A stretch of 64,000 bases of DNA, from the NCBI GenBank assembly GCA_017506865.1, contig JAFCMP010000004.1, forward strand, positions 495,902-559,901, read 5' to 3'. Below are positions 53,134 through 63,922 of the stretch, one piece after another. Position 1 is the stretch's first letter, and each line of letters opens with the position of its first letter. The translations under genes were made by a program, and so were the position numbers. Under the pieces are notes generated by a model. That model ran no database searches. It worked only from the letters and a program-made list of their open reading frames with translations, and was not told the DNA's origin. Source of the DNA: Tribonema minus. Lineage: Eukaryota > Sar > Xanthophyceae > Tribonematales > Tribonemataceae.

Positions 53134-54014
53134 TGATACAAAGTCCATGTCACAGTGCAGTTCAAGTGCTGTGTACACCTTTGACTGTACTGTACAAGTG
53201 TACTTCAGGCCAGTTCACCTGAGGACCGTTCCTAGGAATTTGCTTGGACTGTTCCAGGAACTACTTGCACAGAACAATCTGGGGCAGCATCTCTGTGGCT
53301 TGCTTGGGTACTAACTCTTGCTAGCCAGCTGCTGGACAGCAGGGACTCATTGGAGCTGAGCCATCACCGATACACCAGGTGTGTGGTCTTTTCTCCATGC
53401 AAGTGGTTAGCCTACATCCTGAGAGTGAGCTCCTGTTTCCCAGAAGGGCTTGGCCTGCTCATGGAGCATCCCCAGAGGCCTTTCCTTTCGGATCATGGCT
53501 CAGCTCCAACTCTCGGGATAACACCAGCGTAGCGCGGAATCACTTTTAGCGCGCCGTATACCCAATGTGACGTCCTCCCAGAGAAGTTGCATTGATGAGT
53601 TGCACACTACCATGCCAGGCTTGCTACTGCGCTTAGCCCGACGAGTAGCGGCACAGTGTTTGCAACGGAATAACTCAGATCTGCATGACATGCAACGCGG
53701 CGATCAAAGGCCGAGCCCAGAACGTTGCACCTGGAGCCGCGACATGCATGCTCGTAGCAACATCGCATGTGCGCTCAACCCCCTTACGACTGGACACTGT
53801 CGAACGGGTGCTACAGCGGTAGTCCTCATGGCAAGGAAGGCACGCGGTAGTACTGATCACACTGCTGCGTACAGGCCTGGACGACGCCGGGAACGTCGTT
53901 GCTACCCAGCCCTGACTGCTAGGCATTTTACATAGCCGATGCAGGCCCAGCAATACACCCACTGAAGATTCAGCGTCTTCTGCAAAGAGGGGGTGTTGAC
54001 AGCTGGATTTAATC
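53134..54014 (+). repeat. 5' LTR of the methyltransferase retroelement
   Basis: Starts TGATACAAAGTCC and ends TTTAATCA, with 4-bp inverted ends TGAT/ATCA. It is directly followed by TGGGCAAAGTGTC, a TGG-starting string suited to a tRNA primer site. Its first 66 bp match the sequence at 63935-64000 with one single-base indel. The right border is inferred from the TGAT/ATCA rule and the TGG. The LTR would be 881 bp. Confidence 0.65.
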
Positions 54015-54163
54015 ATGGGCAAAGTGTCTTGGCAATCATGTCAAACATGCTGTATCCGAGGGGCGAGAGCCTGCCTGACGTACGCATGCACGGGACATGT
54101 TGTCATTGCTATGCCATGCAGAGCGACCTGCAACAAGCGTAACGGGAGTACATAAGGAGAATC

Positions 54164-57100
54164 ATGGCGGATAGCGTATCAAGATCGGCGACGGACAGCT
54201 CCGGGGAGGCTGGAACGACCCCGGGAGGCGAAGGGAACGGTGGCGGTGTGCAGCAGCAAGCGCTCGTGCCCCCCGAGCAGCAGCCGGCGACGCAACCCTT
54301 CACGTCGTCGGCCGGTCTAACCTCATCAGCGACGTCGAGCGCCGCCCCCTCGACCGTCGCAGTGACGGCGACCACCACCGCCCCCGCAACCGGAGCCGCC
54401 CCGGTGTCGCTCCCTGCTTCCACGGACCCCTCCGGCGCGGGTCTTGGCGTCCCGCCTACGACCTCCGCTCCTCAACCCGACTTCAACGAGATACTGCAAG
54501 GGCTGCGTCGCGCCCTGCCGCTGATGCCAGAGGGCGCCCTGGCTCAGCTCGCGGGACGCGCCGTCAAGGAGGCGGCCGAGATGACGTCCCCCGTCTCATT
54601 TCTCGGCACTCGTCCGCCGGCCTCATCAGCGCGCCCCTCCTTCACGCCAGGCTTCGCGCCCTTCTACCACGCACCAGGCCCTTTCGCCACGCGCACGACT
54701 CTGCCTCCTTCCCTCACTGCGGTGCCCACCGCGGCAGAGCTGGAAGCGACGGTCCAGGAGCTTGAGCGCGCGCTGGATCAACGCATCAACACCACCCTCG
54801 AGAGCAGCCACGTGGCCGAGCGCGAGCTCAAGGACGCCGAGCAGCGCGCCGCCGCCGTCGAGCGCGACCGTCGTAACAGCCGCCCCAGCCCTGTGGCGAA
54901 CCCCTCGCAGCTGCAGCTCTCGCTGCTGCAGGGGCAGGAGGCTGAGTACGCTCACCGCCTGGAGGTCGTGCGACGGCAGCAGGCGATCCTGTCGCGTAAC
55001 CACCACCTGCTCGTCGAGCGCCTGCACCGCTACACGCGCATCAAGGAGTACCTGCTGGAGGCCAAGCGCGCCGGGCCCCCAGCGCTGCACCAGTTCGTGC
55101 AGGAGACTGCCCCGCGCCTGCTGGCCGATGCGGCGCAGTGGGACGCGCGCGACCTTCGAGAGGACCCCAGCGTCGGCCTCACCGGCGCGGGCCTTCCCTT
55201 CGCGCCCCCACAGACCACTACTCCGTTCGGCATGGGAGCGCGCGCCAGCGGGAGTCCCTACGGCGTCGCGAACGGCAACGCGCCCCCCCTGCTCAGCGCC
55301 ACTGTTGGCACGTCACCCGCCACGAGCGGCAGCGCGCCCCCCGACGCTCAGCGCGAAGACACTAGCTGGCAGCGCTACTTCAGCCCTACGGCGATCCCAA
55401 TCACCCTGGACGTCGGCGCCACCACGACCTCTCGCCGGCAGTTTGAACAAGCTGCCGAGTACAACCGCGTGCCGACGCGCCATTGGGTCTACGCGCTGCG
55501 CAAGTGCCTGACGGCGGAGCAGCAGGGCTCGATCATCAACGTGCGCAAGGACCCCGTCACTGGAGAGGAGAAGGTGCACACCTGCGGGGAGATGTCCTAC
55601 AACGAGATATGGGACGCCATACAGGAGCCTTACGACAACCCCAGCGGCCGCGCAGACGCGATGATGGAGCTCGCAAACATGCCCTGGGAGCCGCAGCAGA
55701 CCCCCCGCGAGTTCGCCACCAAGCTTCTCAAGGCGTCGCAGCGCACCTCGAACATGTCCTCCGCTGACGCCAGCCTGCTCAAGTCCTACTACTTCGCGGC
55801 GATGGCGCAGCCTCTCAAGCAGCTCTTCCACCAAATGCAGCTGATGCGCGAGGACTGGAACCGCATGGTGGACCGCACCCAAGACCTGTACGCGTCCCTC
55901 AACGTCACGCAGAAGGACACGTTCTGCGCCAACCTGACCGCGATCAAGAGCCTTCACTCAGCCACGGCAGCAGCAGTCGAGTTCGGCGCCACCGCCGGCA
56001 AGCGGGCGCGAGCTCACAACCTACGCACGGACGACGGCGACATGGACCTCAGCGACGACGAGACGCCGTCTAGCCTCGCCGCCATCACCCCAACCCCGAC
56101 CAAGAGCACGCCAGCTGCCGCTAAGCCAAAGGGCACTCCCAAGAAGGAGCTCGACCCTTCCGTGAAAATGGCGTGCTGGGGGTGTAGCAAGGAGGTGGCA
56201 CGCGGAGAGCTGACGGCCCACAAGAGCGTCTGCGTGCCCTGGCTCAAGAAGCGGCTGGAGAAGCTCAAGAAGGAAGGGAAGCCGCATGATCAGCTTCAGG
56301 CCAGGCTGGAGAAGCTGAGGGGCAACAAGAAGCAGAAAAGTGAGTCCTATGACACTAAGTCTTCTGCAAACTTCATGAGTGGCATGCTTGAGCATGAGCC
56401 TGCGCGTGTGCAATCCAAGGCGGGTCCCGATGCTCACTGCCACAAACTTCAAGTTCAAGTTGCATGCGCATCCCCAGAGGCTAGCAAAGTGGCCGGTGAT
56501 GCAACTGCTCAGGTGAACCCAGAGGCTGATCCCGCAGCCTGCGAAGTCACTGGCACGCGTAACCATTTGCTAAGCCGTGAGATCGGTACTCGCATGCTAG
56601 CAGCTATCATGTGCGCCTGTTGCGTGGCTAGGTGCAATGACCATGACACCGACGCCAGAGCTGACGCAAAGCGCAAACGCAGCGTGCCGTGCGCGGCGTC
56701 TACAGCGGTAAGTGGGAATGCCGATCTCACTGACCTTGCTTCCGATCTGTGCGCCACCCCCCGTGACACTTTCGTGCACTTGCAGACTAGGAAGGGGGAT
56801 GCGTGCGCTCACGACGGAGAACCCGACGTGACGGCCAGACCACTGCGAGTGGCAGAGCTTTGTTGCGGGGTGGGGGGTGTACATAGGGGGTTAGAGGACT
56901 TTGCCAGACACACAGGTGTCAAGGCTGAAGTGGTCCTTGCTGTAGATAGGGCCGAATACACATGCGAGGCGTACAAGCACCAGTTCCCTGGCACAGAAGT
57001 TCTATGTGCAGACATCGCCAGTCCAGCAGTGCTCAAGCGCCTCAAGCAGCTGGAACACGATGCATTCTGGGTCACTGCCCCATGTGTTGACTTCTCGCCC

Positions 57101-60100
57101 TCGGGCAAGGGCGTTGAAGGCGAAGCGGCCAGCGTGTTGCCCTCCGTTGCACAGCTTGCTGTAAATGTACGGCCAAAATTGGTCTTTCACGAGAATGTGC
57201 CTCGAATGCTGTTGTCTGGGGCATGGGGCTGCGCCGACGGCCACATGCGTCAGGCGGGGTATTCGACCTTTGAGGTGCAATTTCGTGGCACTGATGTTGA
57301 TGGTGGAAGTTCACGCGAGCGCATCTATACTGTGTCTGCGTGCAACACCCAGGCCACCCCTGCACGTTTTGCCCGCCTGAATGCCCTGTTGAATGAGCGC
57401 TTTCGCAGCAGTACCCCAAAGACTGTGCGCGATTGCACTGGTTGCATGGAGGACACATTTTACTGGGATCCTCGTCAACCGCACCGTGCTGGCGTGCTTT
57501 CTACTGACATGCCACTGCCTAGCCCTGTGACTCGCCAACCTGGCAAGGGTCCCACAAGGTACGTACAGAGAGCCAAGGATGCCGGTCCTGCAAAGGACGC
57601 ATTGATACTCTCGCCTGAACAGGTGATGGAGTGCCTGGGCTACCATGAGCCCTACCCTGAAGGCACACTCACCCAGAGACGCAAGTGGGCCGCTGACCTA
57701 GTACAGCCCGCGGCTGTGAGCGCCCTGATGCAGTGTGTTCATGCCGTTGCCTCTCTGCCCAATTGTTGGGAGAGACCTGCCCCCGCTGGCCCTGACGTAA
57801 CTCCTGGAGAGGTAACAGTGCATGATCACACGGCGCCGCCGCCGGAGTGGGTCGTGGACGCATCGCAGCCAGCACTACTGAGGATCGCCGGGACCTGCTC
57901 AAGCGCGCTAGGGAGTGCTGCGAACTGGTGTTGGGAGAAAGGGAGAGCGTTTCTTGCTTCGCTGCGCCAAGGTGAGCCAGTGCAATTAAATGAAGTACAG
58001 TGGCAACGCGGTGACGACGAGTCTGACTCTGATTCTGACTCACCAAGAGTAACCGTTGAGCCAGCAGTGCCTCAGTCGACTGCAACACCCAAGACGCCGA
58101 TGGTAGAAGAGAGCGCTAACCCTGACTCTGACTCAGCGACACCACTGCAGACTCGCATGACACTGCACGAGTTGAAACCTAGGTGGGCAGCAAGAGGCAA
58201 AGCGCCCATGCCACTCCACAGAGTCACCCCGGTAGGGAGGCCACGCAAGAATGGCTTTGTACACATGACCATGCGCACACAGGTGGGCGATGCCGTGCAA
58301 GAGTTTGGTCTGGATACACTGGTGGATTGCGGCGCGGAGGCTGAGTTCATCAACAAAGATTCAGCGCACAAGCTGCCGCCGGGCACCATCTGCCCTCTGG
58401 CTGATGGGGACTTCACTACGGTGGAGCTCGCTGACGCCAAGAAGTCGGTACCTGTAGAAGGGGTGGTGCACGCTCAGGTGCGCTTCAAAGACCACCTGCT
58501 GACGCACCGATTCTACGTCGTGGACCTGCCTTACCAGGCAATCTTAGGGTCAAACTTCTTTGGCAAGTACGGCTCCGTGATCTCCTACGAGCACGGGATG
58601 AAATTCTATCCCGCTGGCTCGTCAGGCCCCGCTGTGCCCATGCGTGAACGTGCGCGCGTTGGAGCCTTGGAGCCCCCCGAAGCAAACTCCATCAAGATAG
58701 GCTCAGCAAGGGTACACACCAAGGACAAGCCTGTACTGCCAGAACGCAAATATCTTCTCAGAGCAGCCTCAAACCAGGTCATTGACGCTGACACCGCGCA
58801 CACGCTGGAAGTGGTGTCTCACCCGCCACTGCAGTGCACAGGTCCTGTAGAGGTGCTGCTAACCCCAGACGTCCCAGAAGCGGTGACGGCCGTGAACAAG
58901 TTGGCCGAGCAAGGCGTTGTGTTGCTGGACTCAGTAGATACTGCCATGCCGAACAAACCACTCAGGCTAATGGCTGAAAACACTTCCACAATGCCAGTGC
59001 TCATCCGTAAGGGAGCAATACTAGGCGCTGTTGAAGCACCGGAGATGGTGTGCGGTCTAGACGTTGACCAAGAGACGCTCACAGCTAACCTCACGCGCAT
59101 AGCGCTCAGCCGACTTTCTAGCGACCCCCCAACCGTAAATCAGGTGAAGCCTAGCTCAGATCCCACAGCAACCACGCAGGCTGAGGCGGAACGCACCGCT
59201 CACAGGCGTAAGGTAGCTGAAGAGCACAATGCCACCTTAGAGCTCTGCACGGACGAGGAGCTGGCAGACGTGCTGAAGCGGGATGGTAAGGTGATACCTA
59301 TGTTGGAAGAGCGCGACAAAGACGGTGTTAAGTACTACGATCGGGTCATGGAAGTGCTACGCCGCAGACGTGCTGCCTTTGCAAAAGACCCCAAAAACCC
59401 TAGGGTCACGGATCGCTTTGACGTGGACATTGATACCGGAGACGCGGCCCCCATAGCCGACAAGGCGCGGCGTTGGGCCGAGCGCGAGGCCAAAATCATT
59501 TTTCAAGCGATTCAGGACGAAAGGAAGCGTGGGCAAATCAGACCTGCTAGTGGGCCATGGGCCAGCAACCCTGTGCTGGTGGCTCAAAAGGGCAAGATAC
59601 GCTTCTGTGTTGACTACAGACCGCTTAATAAGGTCACAAGGCGTGACGAATACGGCTTAGGCAACATGGAGGACTTGATTCAAAAGGTGGCAAGTTCAAG
59701 AATTTTCTCAGCTCTGGACTTTGCCTCAGGCTATAGGCAAATTCCCATGACCAAAGAGTCCTCTTGCAAGACGGCTTTCCGAGGGCCTGATGGCTCCCTA
59801 TGGGAGTACAAGGTCGCGCCGTTTGGACTAGTATGTCTGCCCAGCATTTTCACGCGCTGCATGCACGAGCTGTTAGGCGCTGCCAGACAGACTCATGCGT
59901 GCGTGTATGTGGATGATGTGCTGGTTCACAGCAAAGGGCTTGAAGATCACATAGCTCACTTGGACGATGTGCTGCGTCGCGTGGAGGAGTATGGCATGAG
60001 TGTGTCAAGGCACAAGTGTCAACTCTTCGCCGAGGAAGTGACATACCTAGGTCACAAAGTCGGCCGGTATGGCATTAGGCCGTGTGAAGACAAGGTCAAG

Positions 60101-61471
60101 GCCATGGTGGACATGATGCCCCCGCTCGGTAAGGATGGCAAGGTTGACAAACGTCTCATGCAAGTTTTGATGGGATGTTTCAACTACTACAGGCGCTACA
60201 TTCACCGATTTGCGTCCATCGCGGCGCCATTGATGGAGTGTACCAGGGACGGTGCTGACATGACATGGAATAAACGCCGTCGAGATGCACTCGCAGAGCT
60301 CAAACGCGCGATGTCGAGCGCACCCGTTATCATGCACCCAGATTTTGACCTGCCATTCATAGTACACACAGATGCTAGCAAGTTGGCAGTCGCTGGAGTG
60401 CTATCCCAGTTTGTGCCACTTGAGAAGCTTCGAGAGCGGCACAAAGATTTTCCATGGGCTCACACCCGCCGTGCCAAGACGGTGGATGGTAAGCCAGCCA
60501 GAGAGGTAGTTGTAGCATTTTACAGCAAAGTCAATTCAGTGCAAGACGCAAAGCTAGGTGCCACCGCGCTGGAATGCCTTGCTGTAGTGCTGGCCCTGAA
60601 CAACTTCCGCTCATACGTGTGGGGTAGGCCAGTAACCGTCATTACAGATGCGTCGGCACTGCGCTGGTTGCTAAAACTGAATAACCATAATAGCAAACTC
60701 CTGCACTGGGCCATGCGCCTCCAGGAATATGACGTCATGGTCGTACACCGCCCTGGTAAGGACAGTGGCAATGCGGACTGCCCCTCACGAATGCCTCAAA
60801 TGACGGAAATCCTGGGCCCCAGAGAGTATGACCACGCTGATGAGCAGTGGCCAGACTGTACGGATGCAGGACCTGCTCCGCCTACTGGGGTACGCTTTGA
60901 GAGCGAAGAAGTCGTGGATTCCCCCGCGAATATAGGCAGGATTGGGGCTTATGCCTCATACCCAGATGGCCCTGGCATGCGCTTTAACAAAGTCGCACAG
61001 GTATCCCCAGACCTGAGCGAGGCCATGCTCAAACTTAACCCCGCACAAGTGCAAGATGCTTTGTTTGACACCTCGCTTGAAAGCAGCAGTGGGGACGCCG
61101 TGCTTTTCAAAGAAGAGGGAGGTGAGCAGCCGGAGCAGTCGGAGCCGGAGCTGCAGGAGCTGGCGCTGGCGTCAATGCTTTGCAATCTGCGCACCGGAGT
61201 GTACCCAGATGGCGTGTGGGATAGCTGCGCATCACTCTTGGCACAGCAAACGGGTGAGCGTACCGAAACCGAGAACTGTGAAAGCAGCAGCGAGCAGGAA
61301 CCTCAACTTCAAGTAGACATGATGTCAGTTGATAGCCCTGTTCAACCCCCGCGCCAGCAACCTCGGAACACCCTGGGGACCTTGCAGGAGGAAGCTCAGG
61401 TCAGCCCGCAGTGCTTGAGCGCGATAAATTTGTGCAATGGCAAGGGCGTGACTCTTTCTGCATGGCTGTGA
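54164..61471 (+). CDS. Ty3-type polyprotein: gag, DNA methyltransferase, protease, RT, RNase H
   Basis: One uninterrupted 2435-codon frame, 150 bp behind the LTR. Gag occupies about 1-720 with coiled coil (190-300) and a C2HC finger (CWGCSKEV, HKSVC, about 670-690). A complete cytosine-5 methyltransferase follows at about 893-1195: I ELCCGVGGVHRGL, IV WVTAPCVDFSPSG, VI FHENVPRM, VIII SSRERIYTV, IX LSPEQVMECLGYHE. Protease is near 1380-1470 (LVDCGAEAEFI with Cys in the usual Ser/Thr position, then AILGSNFFGKYGSVIS). RT is at about 1800-1990 (CVDYRPLNKVTRRDEYGL, YVDDVLVHS). RNase H is at about 2060-2210 (VHTDASKLAVAGVL, ALECLAVVLAL, HRPGKDSGNADCPSR). Integrase lies downstream out of frame. Methyltransferases inside retroelements are known from dinoflagellates and charophytes. 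Here the enzyme sits between gag and protease. Confidence 0.92.
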   Translation: MADSVSRSATDSSGEAGTTPGGEGNGGGVQQQALVPPEQQPATQPFTSSAGLTSSATSSAAPSTVAVTATTTAPATGAAPVSLPASTDPSGAGLGVPPTTSAPQPDFNEILQGLRRALPLMPEGALAQLAGRAVKEAAEMTSPVSFLGTRPPASSARPSFTPGFAPFYHAPGPFATRTTLPPSLTAVPTAAELEATVQELERALDQRINTTLESSHVAERELKDAEQRAAAVERDRRNSRPSPVANPSQLQLSLLQGQEAEYAHRLEVVRRQQAILSRNHHLLVERLHRYTRIKEYLLEAKRAGPPALHQFVQETAPRLLADAAQWDARDLREDPSVGLTGAGLPFAPPQTTTPFGMGARASGSPYGVANGNAPPLLSATVGTSPATSGSAPPDAQREDTSWQRYFSPTAIPITLDVGATTTSRRQFEQAAEYNRVPTRHWVYALRKCLTAEQQGSIINVRKDPVTGEEKVHTCGEMSYNEIWDAIQEPYDNPSGRADAMMELANMPWEPQQTPREFATKLLKASQRTSNMSSADASLLKSYYFAAMAQPLKQLFHQMQLMREDWNRMVDRTQDLYASLNVTQKDTFCANLTAIKSLHSATAAAVEFGATAGKRARAHNLRTDDGDMDLSDDETPSSLAAITPTPTKSTPAAAKPKGTPKKELDPSVKMACWGCSKEVARGELTAHKSVCVPWLKKRLEKLKKEGKPHDQLQARLEKLRGNKKQKSESYDTKSSANFMSGMLEHEPARVQSKAGPDAHCHKLQVQVACASPEASKVAGDATAQVNPEADPAACEVTGTRNHLLSREIGTRMLAAIMCACCVARCNDHDTDARADAKRKRSVPCAASTAVSGNADLTDLASDLCATPRDTFVHLQTRKGDACAHDGEPDVTARPLRVAELCCGVGGVHRGLEDFARHTGVKAEVVLAVDRAEYTCEAYKHQFPGTEVLCADIASPAVLKRLKQLEHDAFWVTAPCVDFSPSGKGVEGEAASVLPSVAQLAVNVRPKLVFHENVPRMLLSGAWGCADGHMRQAGYSTFEVQFRGTDVDGGSSRERIYTVSACNTQATPARFARLNALLNERFRSSTPKTVRDCTGCMEDTFYWDPRQPHRAGVLSTDMPLPSPVTRQPGKGPTRYVQRAKDAGPAKDALILSPEQVMECLGYHEPYPEGTLTQRRKWAADLVQPAAVSALMQCVHAVASLPNCWERPAPAGPDVTPGEVTVHDHTAPPPEWVVDASQPALLRIAGTCSSALGSAANWCWEKGRAFLASLRQGEPVQLNEVQWQRGDDESDSDSDSPRVTVEPAVPQSTATPKTPMVEESANPDSDSATPLQTRMTLHELKPRWAARGKAPMPLHRVTPVGRPRKNGFVHMTMRTQVGDAVQEFGLDTLVDCGAEAEFINKDSAHKLPPGTICPLADGDFTTVELADAKKSVPVEGVVHAQVRFKDHLLTHRFYVVDLPYQAILGSNFFGKYGSVISYEHGMKFYPAGSSGPAVPMRERARVGALEPPEANSIKIGSARVHTKDKPVLPERKYLLRAASNQVIDADTAHTLEVVSHPPLQCTGPVEVLLTPDVPEAVTAVNKLAEQGVVLLDSVDTAMPNKPLRLMAENTSTMPVLIRKGAILGAVEAPEMVCGLDVDQETLTANLTRIALSRLSSDPPTVNQVKPSSDPTATTQAEAERTAHRRKVAEEHNATLELCTDEELADVLKRDGKVIPMLEERDKDGVKYYDRVMEVLRRRRAAFAKDPKNPRVTDRFDVDIDTGDAAPIADKARRWAEREAKIIFQAIQDERKRGQIRPASGPWASNPVLVAQKGKIRFCVDYRPLNKVTRRDEYGLGNMEDLIQKVASSRIFSALDFASGYRQIPMTKESSCKTAFRGPDGSLWEYKVAPFGLVCLPSIFTRCMHELLGAARQTHACVYVDDVLVHSKGLEDHIAHLDDVLRRVEEYGMSVSRHKCQLFAEEVTYLGHKVGRYGIRPCEDKVKAMVDMMPPLGKDGKVDKRLMQVLMGCFNYYRRYIHRFASIAAPLMECTRDGADMTWNKRRRDALAELKRAMSSAPVIMHPDFDLPFIVHTDASKLAVAGVLSQFVPLEKLRERHKDFPWAHTRRAKTVDGKPAREVVVAFYSKVNSVQDAKLGATALECLAVVLALNNFRSYVWGRPVTVITDASALRWLLKLNNHNSKLLHWAMRLQEYDVMVVHRPGKDSGNADCPSRMPQMTEILGPREYDHADEQWPDCTDAGPAPPTGVRFESEEVVDSPANIGRIGAYASYPDGPGMRFNKVAQVSPDLSEAMLKLNPAQVQDALFDTSLESSSGDAVLFKEEGGEQPEQSEPELQELALASMLCNLRTGVYPDGVWDSCASLLAQQTGERTETENCESSSEQEPQLQVDMMSVDSPVQPPRQQPRNTLGTLQEEAQVSPQCLSAINLCNGKGVTLSAWL

Positions 61472-62935
61472 GGAATTACCTAGAGGACCGCAATGAACCT
61501 TCTGATGCCAAGTTGGCAAAGTTCATACCCAGAACCAAGAATTCTTCACGCTAGAGCCTGATGGCCTGTTGGTGCACTTCGCAGCCAGTCGCCCCAAGAG
61601 GGAGCCCTGATCACACAGTGGGTCACCCCTGAGGCACTGAAGCCCCTGGTGCTACGCATGTGTCACGACGATGGCAGCGCTCAGCACTCATCGACCGCCG
61701 CCACGCACGCCAAGGTGTTTGAGAACTTCTACTGGCGCGGCATGGGAGCTGACATTCGCGACTACGTGCGCAGTTGCATAGCGTGCCAACAGACCAAACC
61801 TCAGACGACAGCTCAGTACAAGCAAGTGCTCATGCCCCTCAGCGCATGTGGCAGCGTCTTCACGTAGACTTCACTGAGCCAGGAGTCATATCTCTTGAGG
61901 GGCACCGCTACCTACTCGTGATAGTGGAAGCCAGGTCTGGCTATTGCTGGATTTTCCCCACTAAAAAAAGATCCGCTGCTGAGGTAGCTCCCCTGCTTGC
62001 GAAGGTGCTGCTTGAATGTGGCACACTGGTGGAGGAGTTGTGCTCGGACGGAGCCAAGGAATTTGTGGGTGCGTTGGTGACTAGCCTCTGCCGGGCCTTT
62101 GCTGTTCAGAAGGTAGAGACTAGCGCGTACCACCCCAGTCTAACGGTGTCGCTGAAACTTGAACGGTCGTGTCAAGAGGGCCCTGGCCAGAGTGTGCTCG
62201 CACTACCAGAATCCGTTGGCACGAACAAGTTGACATCGTACAGTTTGCACTGAGGAACACTCCCAGGGAAGAGAACAGGCCTTACGCCTTTCTTCTGTGT
62301 CTTCGGTCGCGAGGCCAGATTCCCCCTAGATGCCCTCATCTCTAAGCCAGAGTGCACGACAGATCTGCACATAGAGGTGAAGCGGTTACAAGAGAATCTG
62401 AAGCTGGCAGAGTCTGTCATAGGCGAGGCGTTAAGCTCCAGGGCTGAGCGCATCCAAGCTCGTAACGACAAGATTCAACGCACCCTGCATGTAAGTGTAG
62501 GCGACTATGTATGGGTCAAAAAGCCGCCCTCTGAAGGACGCGAGAGTGGCCTGGAGGAGCGCTTCCACCGGACCCTGGAGGCTGATAGCACCCTACGGTG
62601 ACTCAGGGCTGTCATTTCAATGTCAAACTCAATGGCGCGGCCGTGTGCGCTCACTGATGCCACAGTGGAAAAACATGAAGCCGTATCACCCTAGGCCTGC
62701 TAGACTGGTCAGCGAGGAGTACACGCCGCCGTAGACCCAGAGCAGCTGAAAGAACTGGACCTTGATCATCGGTTACAGAGAAATTCTAGACCGCAGGGCT
62801 AATGAGGACGGTAGCTGGTCATACAAGTGGCTGGCACGCGACGGTACCTCGTCTGAGTGGATTCATGAGAAGGAGTTTGCAGAGAGTTTCATAGTGCCGT
62901 CCTGGGTGCTAGACACTTTTTCATGCCCTCTATGA
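61472..62935 (+). pseudogene. Integrase with chromodomain, several frame breaks
   Basis: Three frames carry successive integrase parts. The HHCC finger is at about 61640-61800 (HDDGSAQHSSTAATHAKVFE, CIACQQTK). The catalytic core is at 61860-62110 (VDFTEPG with Asp, then ELCSDGAKEFVG with Asp). Then AYHPS is followed, in another frame, by NGVAE with the probable catalytic Glu. The C-terminal part is at 62377-62600 (DKIQRTLHVSVGDYVWVKK). A chromodomain-like segment reads EILDRRANEDGSWSYKWLAR to about 62935, as in chromoviruses, where it targets insertion to marked chromatin. At least three single-base breaks mean the integrase of this copy is not functional as written, unless sequence errors explain them. 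Confidence 0.75.
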
Positions 62936-63089
62936 GATCCAACACGAAGGTCACATGCCGTCTTACGCAGAACGCCCTAGCCCACGTGAGGACCGCTCAC
63001 TACCCAAAGACGAAGCGTTGAAGCGCTACCCTTGTGGCACTCAGGTGGAAGGCAAATTTCAGGTGCCGATCCCGAGACACTGAGTACAT

Positions 63090-63550
63090 TTGGGGCCAAG
63101 TGCGCGACTTCGTACGTTAAGTGGCGAGTGCGTTACACGGATGGAAATTTGGGAGGACCTGACATCGGCCCACAGGTACGCTCGGGAAGTTGCTAGACAG
63201 AAGGTGTGCGAGACAGGCTACGCAGGCTGGGCGCGTGAACGAGGCAAGCCTGACCCTCTGAGAATGCTGCAGATGTTACAGCGTGACCCGCCCCCAGGCG
63301 TGCGAGTCACGGTGTGCCCCCAACGTTCCCACCAACTTTGGGCCACTGTACGTCGGGCAAGTACTGCGCTACAGGTTCCCAACGGCTGGAGCCGTGGCAA
63401 CTGCTAAGGCACATCTCATCGAACCGTGAGCGCGGGGAGCACGTATTTGATGTAGAGTTCCCCAATACGCGCGACACGGGGGAAACAGGGCCGATGGAGA
63501 GGCGCCTGAAGCTCCGCCAAGAGTACTACCGCGACGATCGCAAACGCTGA
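63090..63550 (+). pseudogene. Tudor-like pol tail, frameshifted
   Basis: Short frames give WRVRYTDGNLGG (about 63120-63155) and then YVGQVLRYRFP, NGWSRGN and ERGEHVFDVEFPNTRD in three different frames up to the stop near 63550. The order matches the domain at 48399-48716 (EGEVVRY, GWSRGK, FTFEV). It is probably a chromatin- or peptide-binding end of pol, now broken. Confidence 0.45.
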
Positions 63551-63922
63551 ACCTTCCTCGTGGAACCTGCTATGGGCACAGGAAGTCATAGAGCAGCTGA
63601 AAACCCCCCACACTCCCCATAGAACCTCAGGTTGCGGTGGGCCAGAATGACCTAGGTACCGCGCAAACGCCCGCGTCGCCGTTGAAGCTGTGCTGACCCT
63701 GTGCGTAGAGCAATGCGAGAGCAGTGTCATCGTCACGCACCCGGTGCACGCCAGACCGCCTAGGGTTTGACACCGCGCCGCGTAAAGCCGGCCAAGAGGG
63801 ACTTGAGAGCGTGTACCGTGGTGGGATGATCGGCGACAATGACACCGATGCTGTCTTCTGCGTTAACAAGTATCATAAAACGCCGTGCGTCTCATGGCGC
63901 GCCGTTGGACGGCGGCCCTTTC
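63551..63922. other. Retroelement 3' untranslated region
   Basis: About 370 bp between the last pol segment and the polypurine tract. No supported gene. Confidence 0.4.

Noticed and set aside
54626..57458. Minus-strand ORFs opposite the gag and methyltransferase parts
   Set aside because: The GC-rich sense gene leaves antisense frames open. No domain is visible in them.
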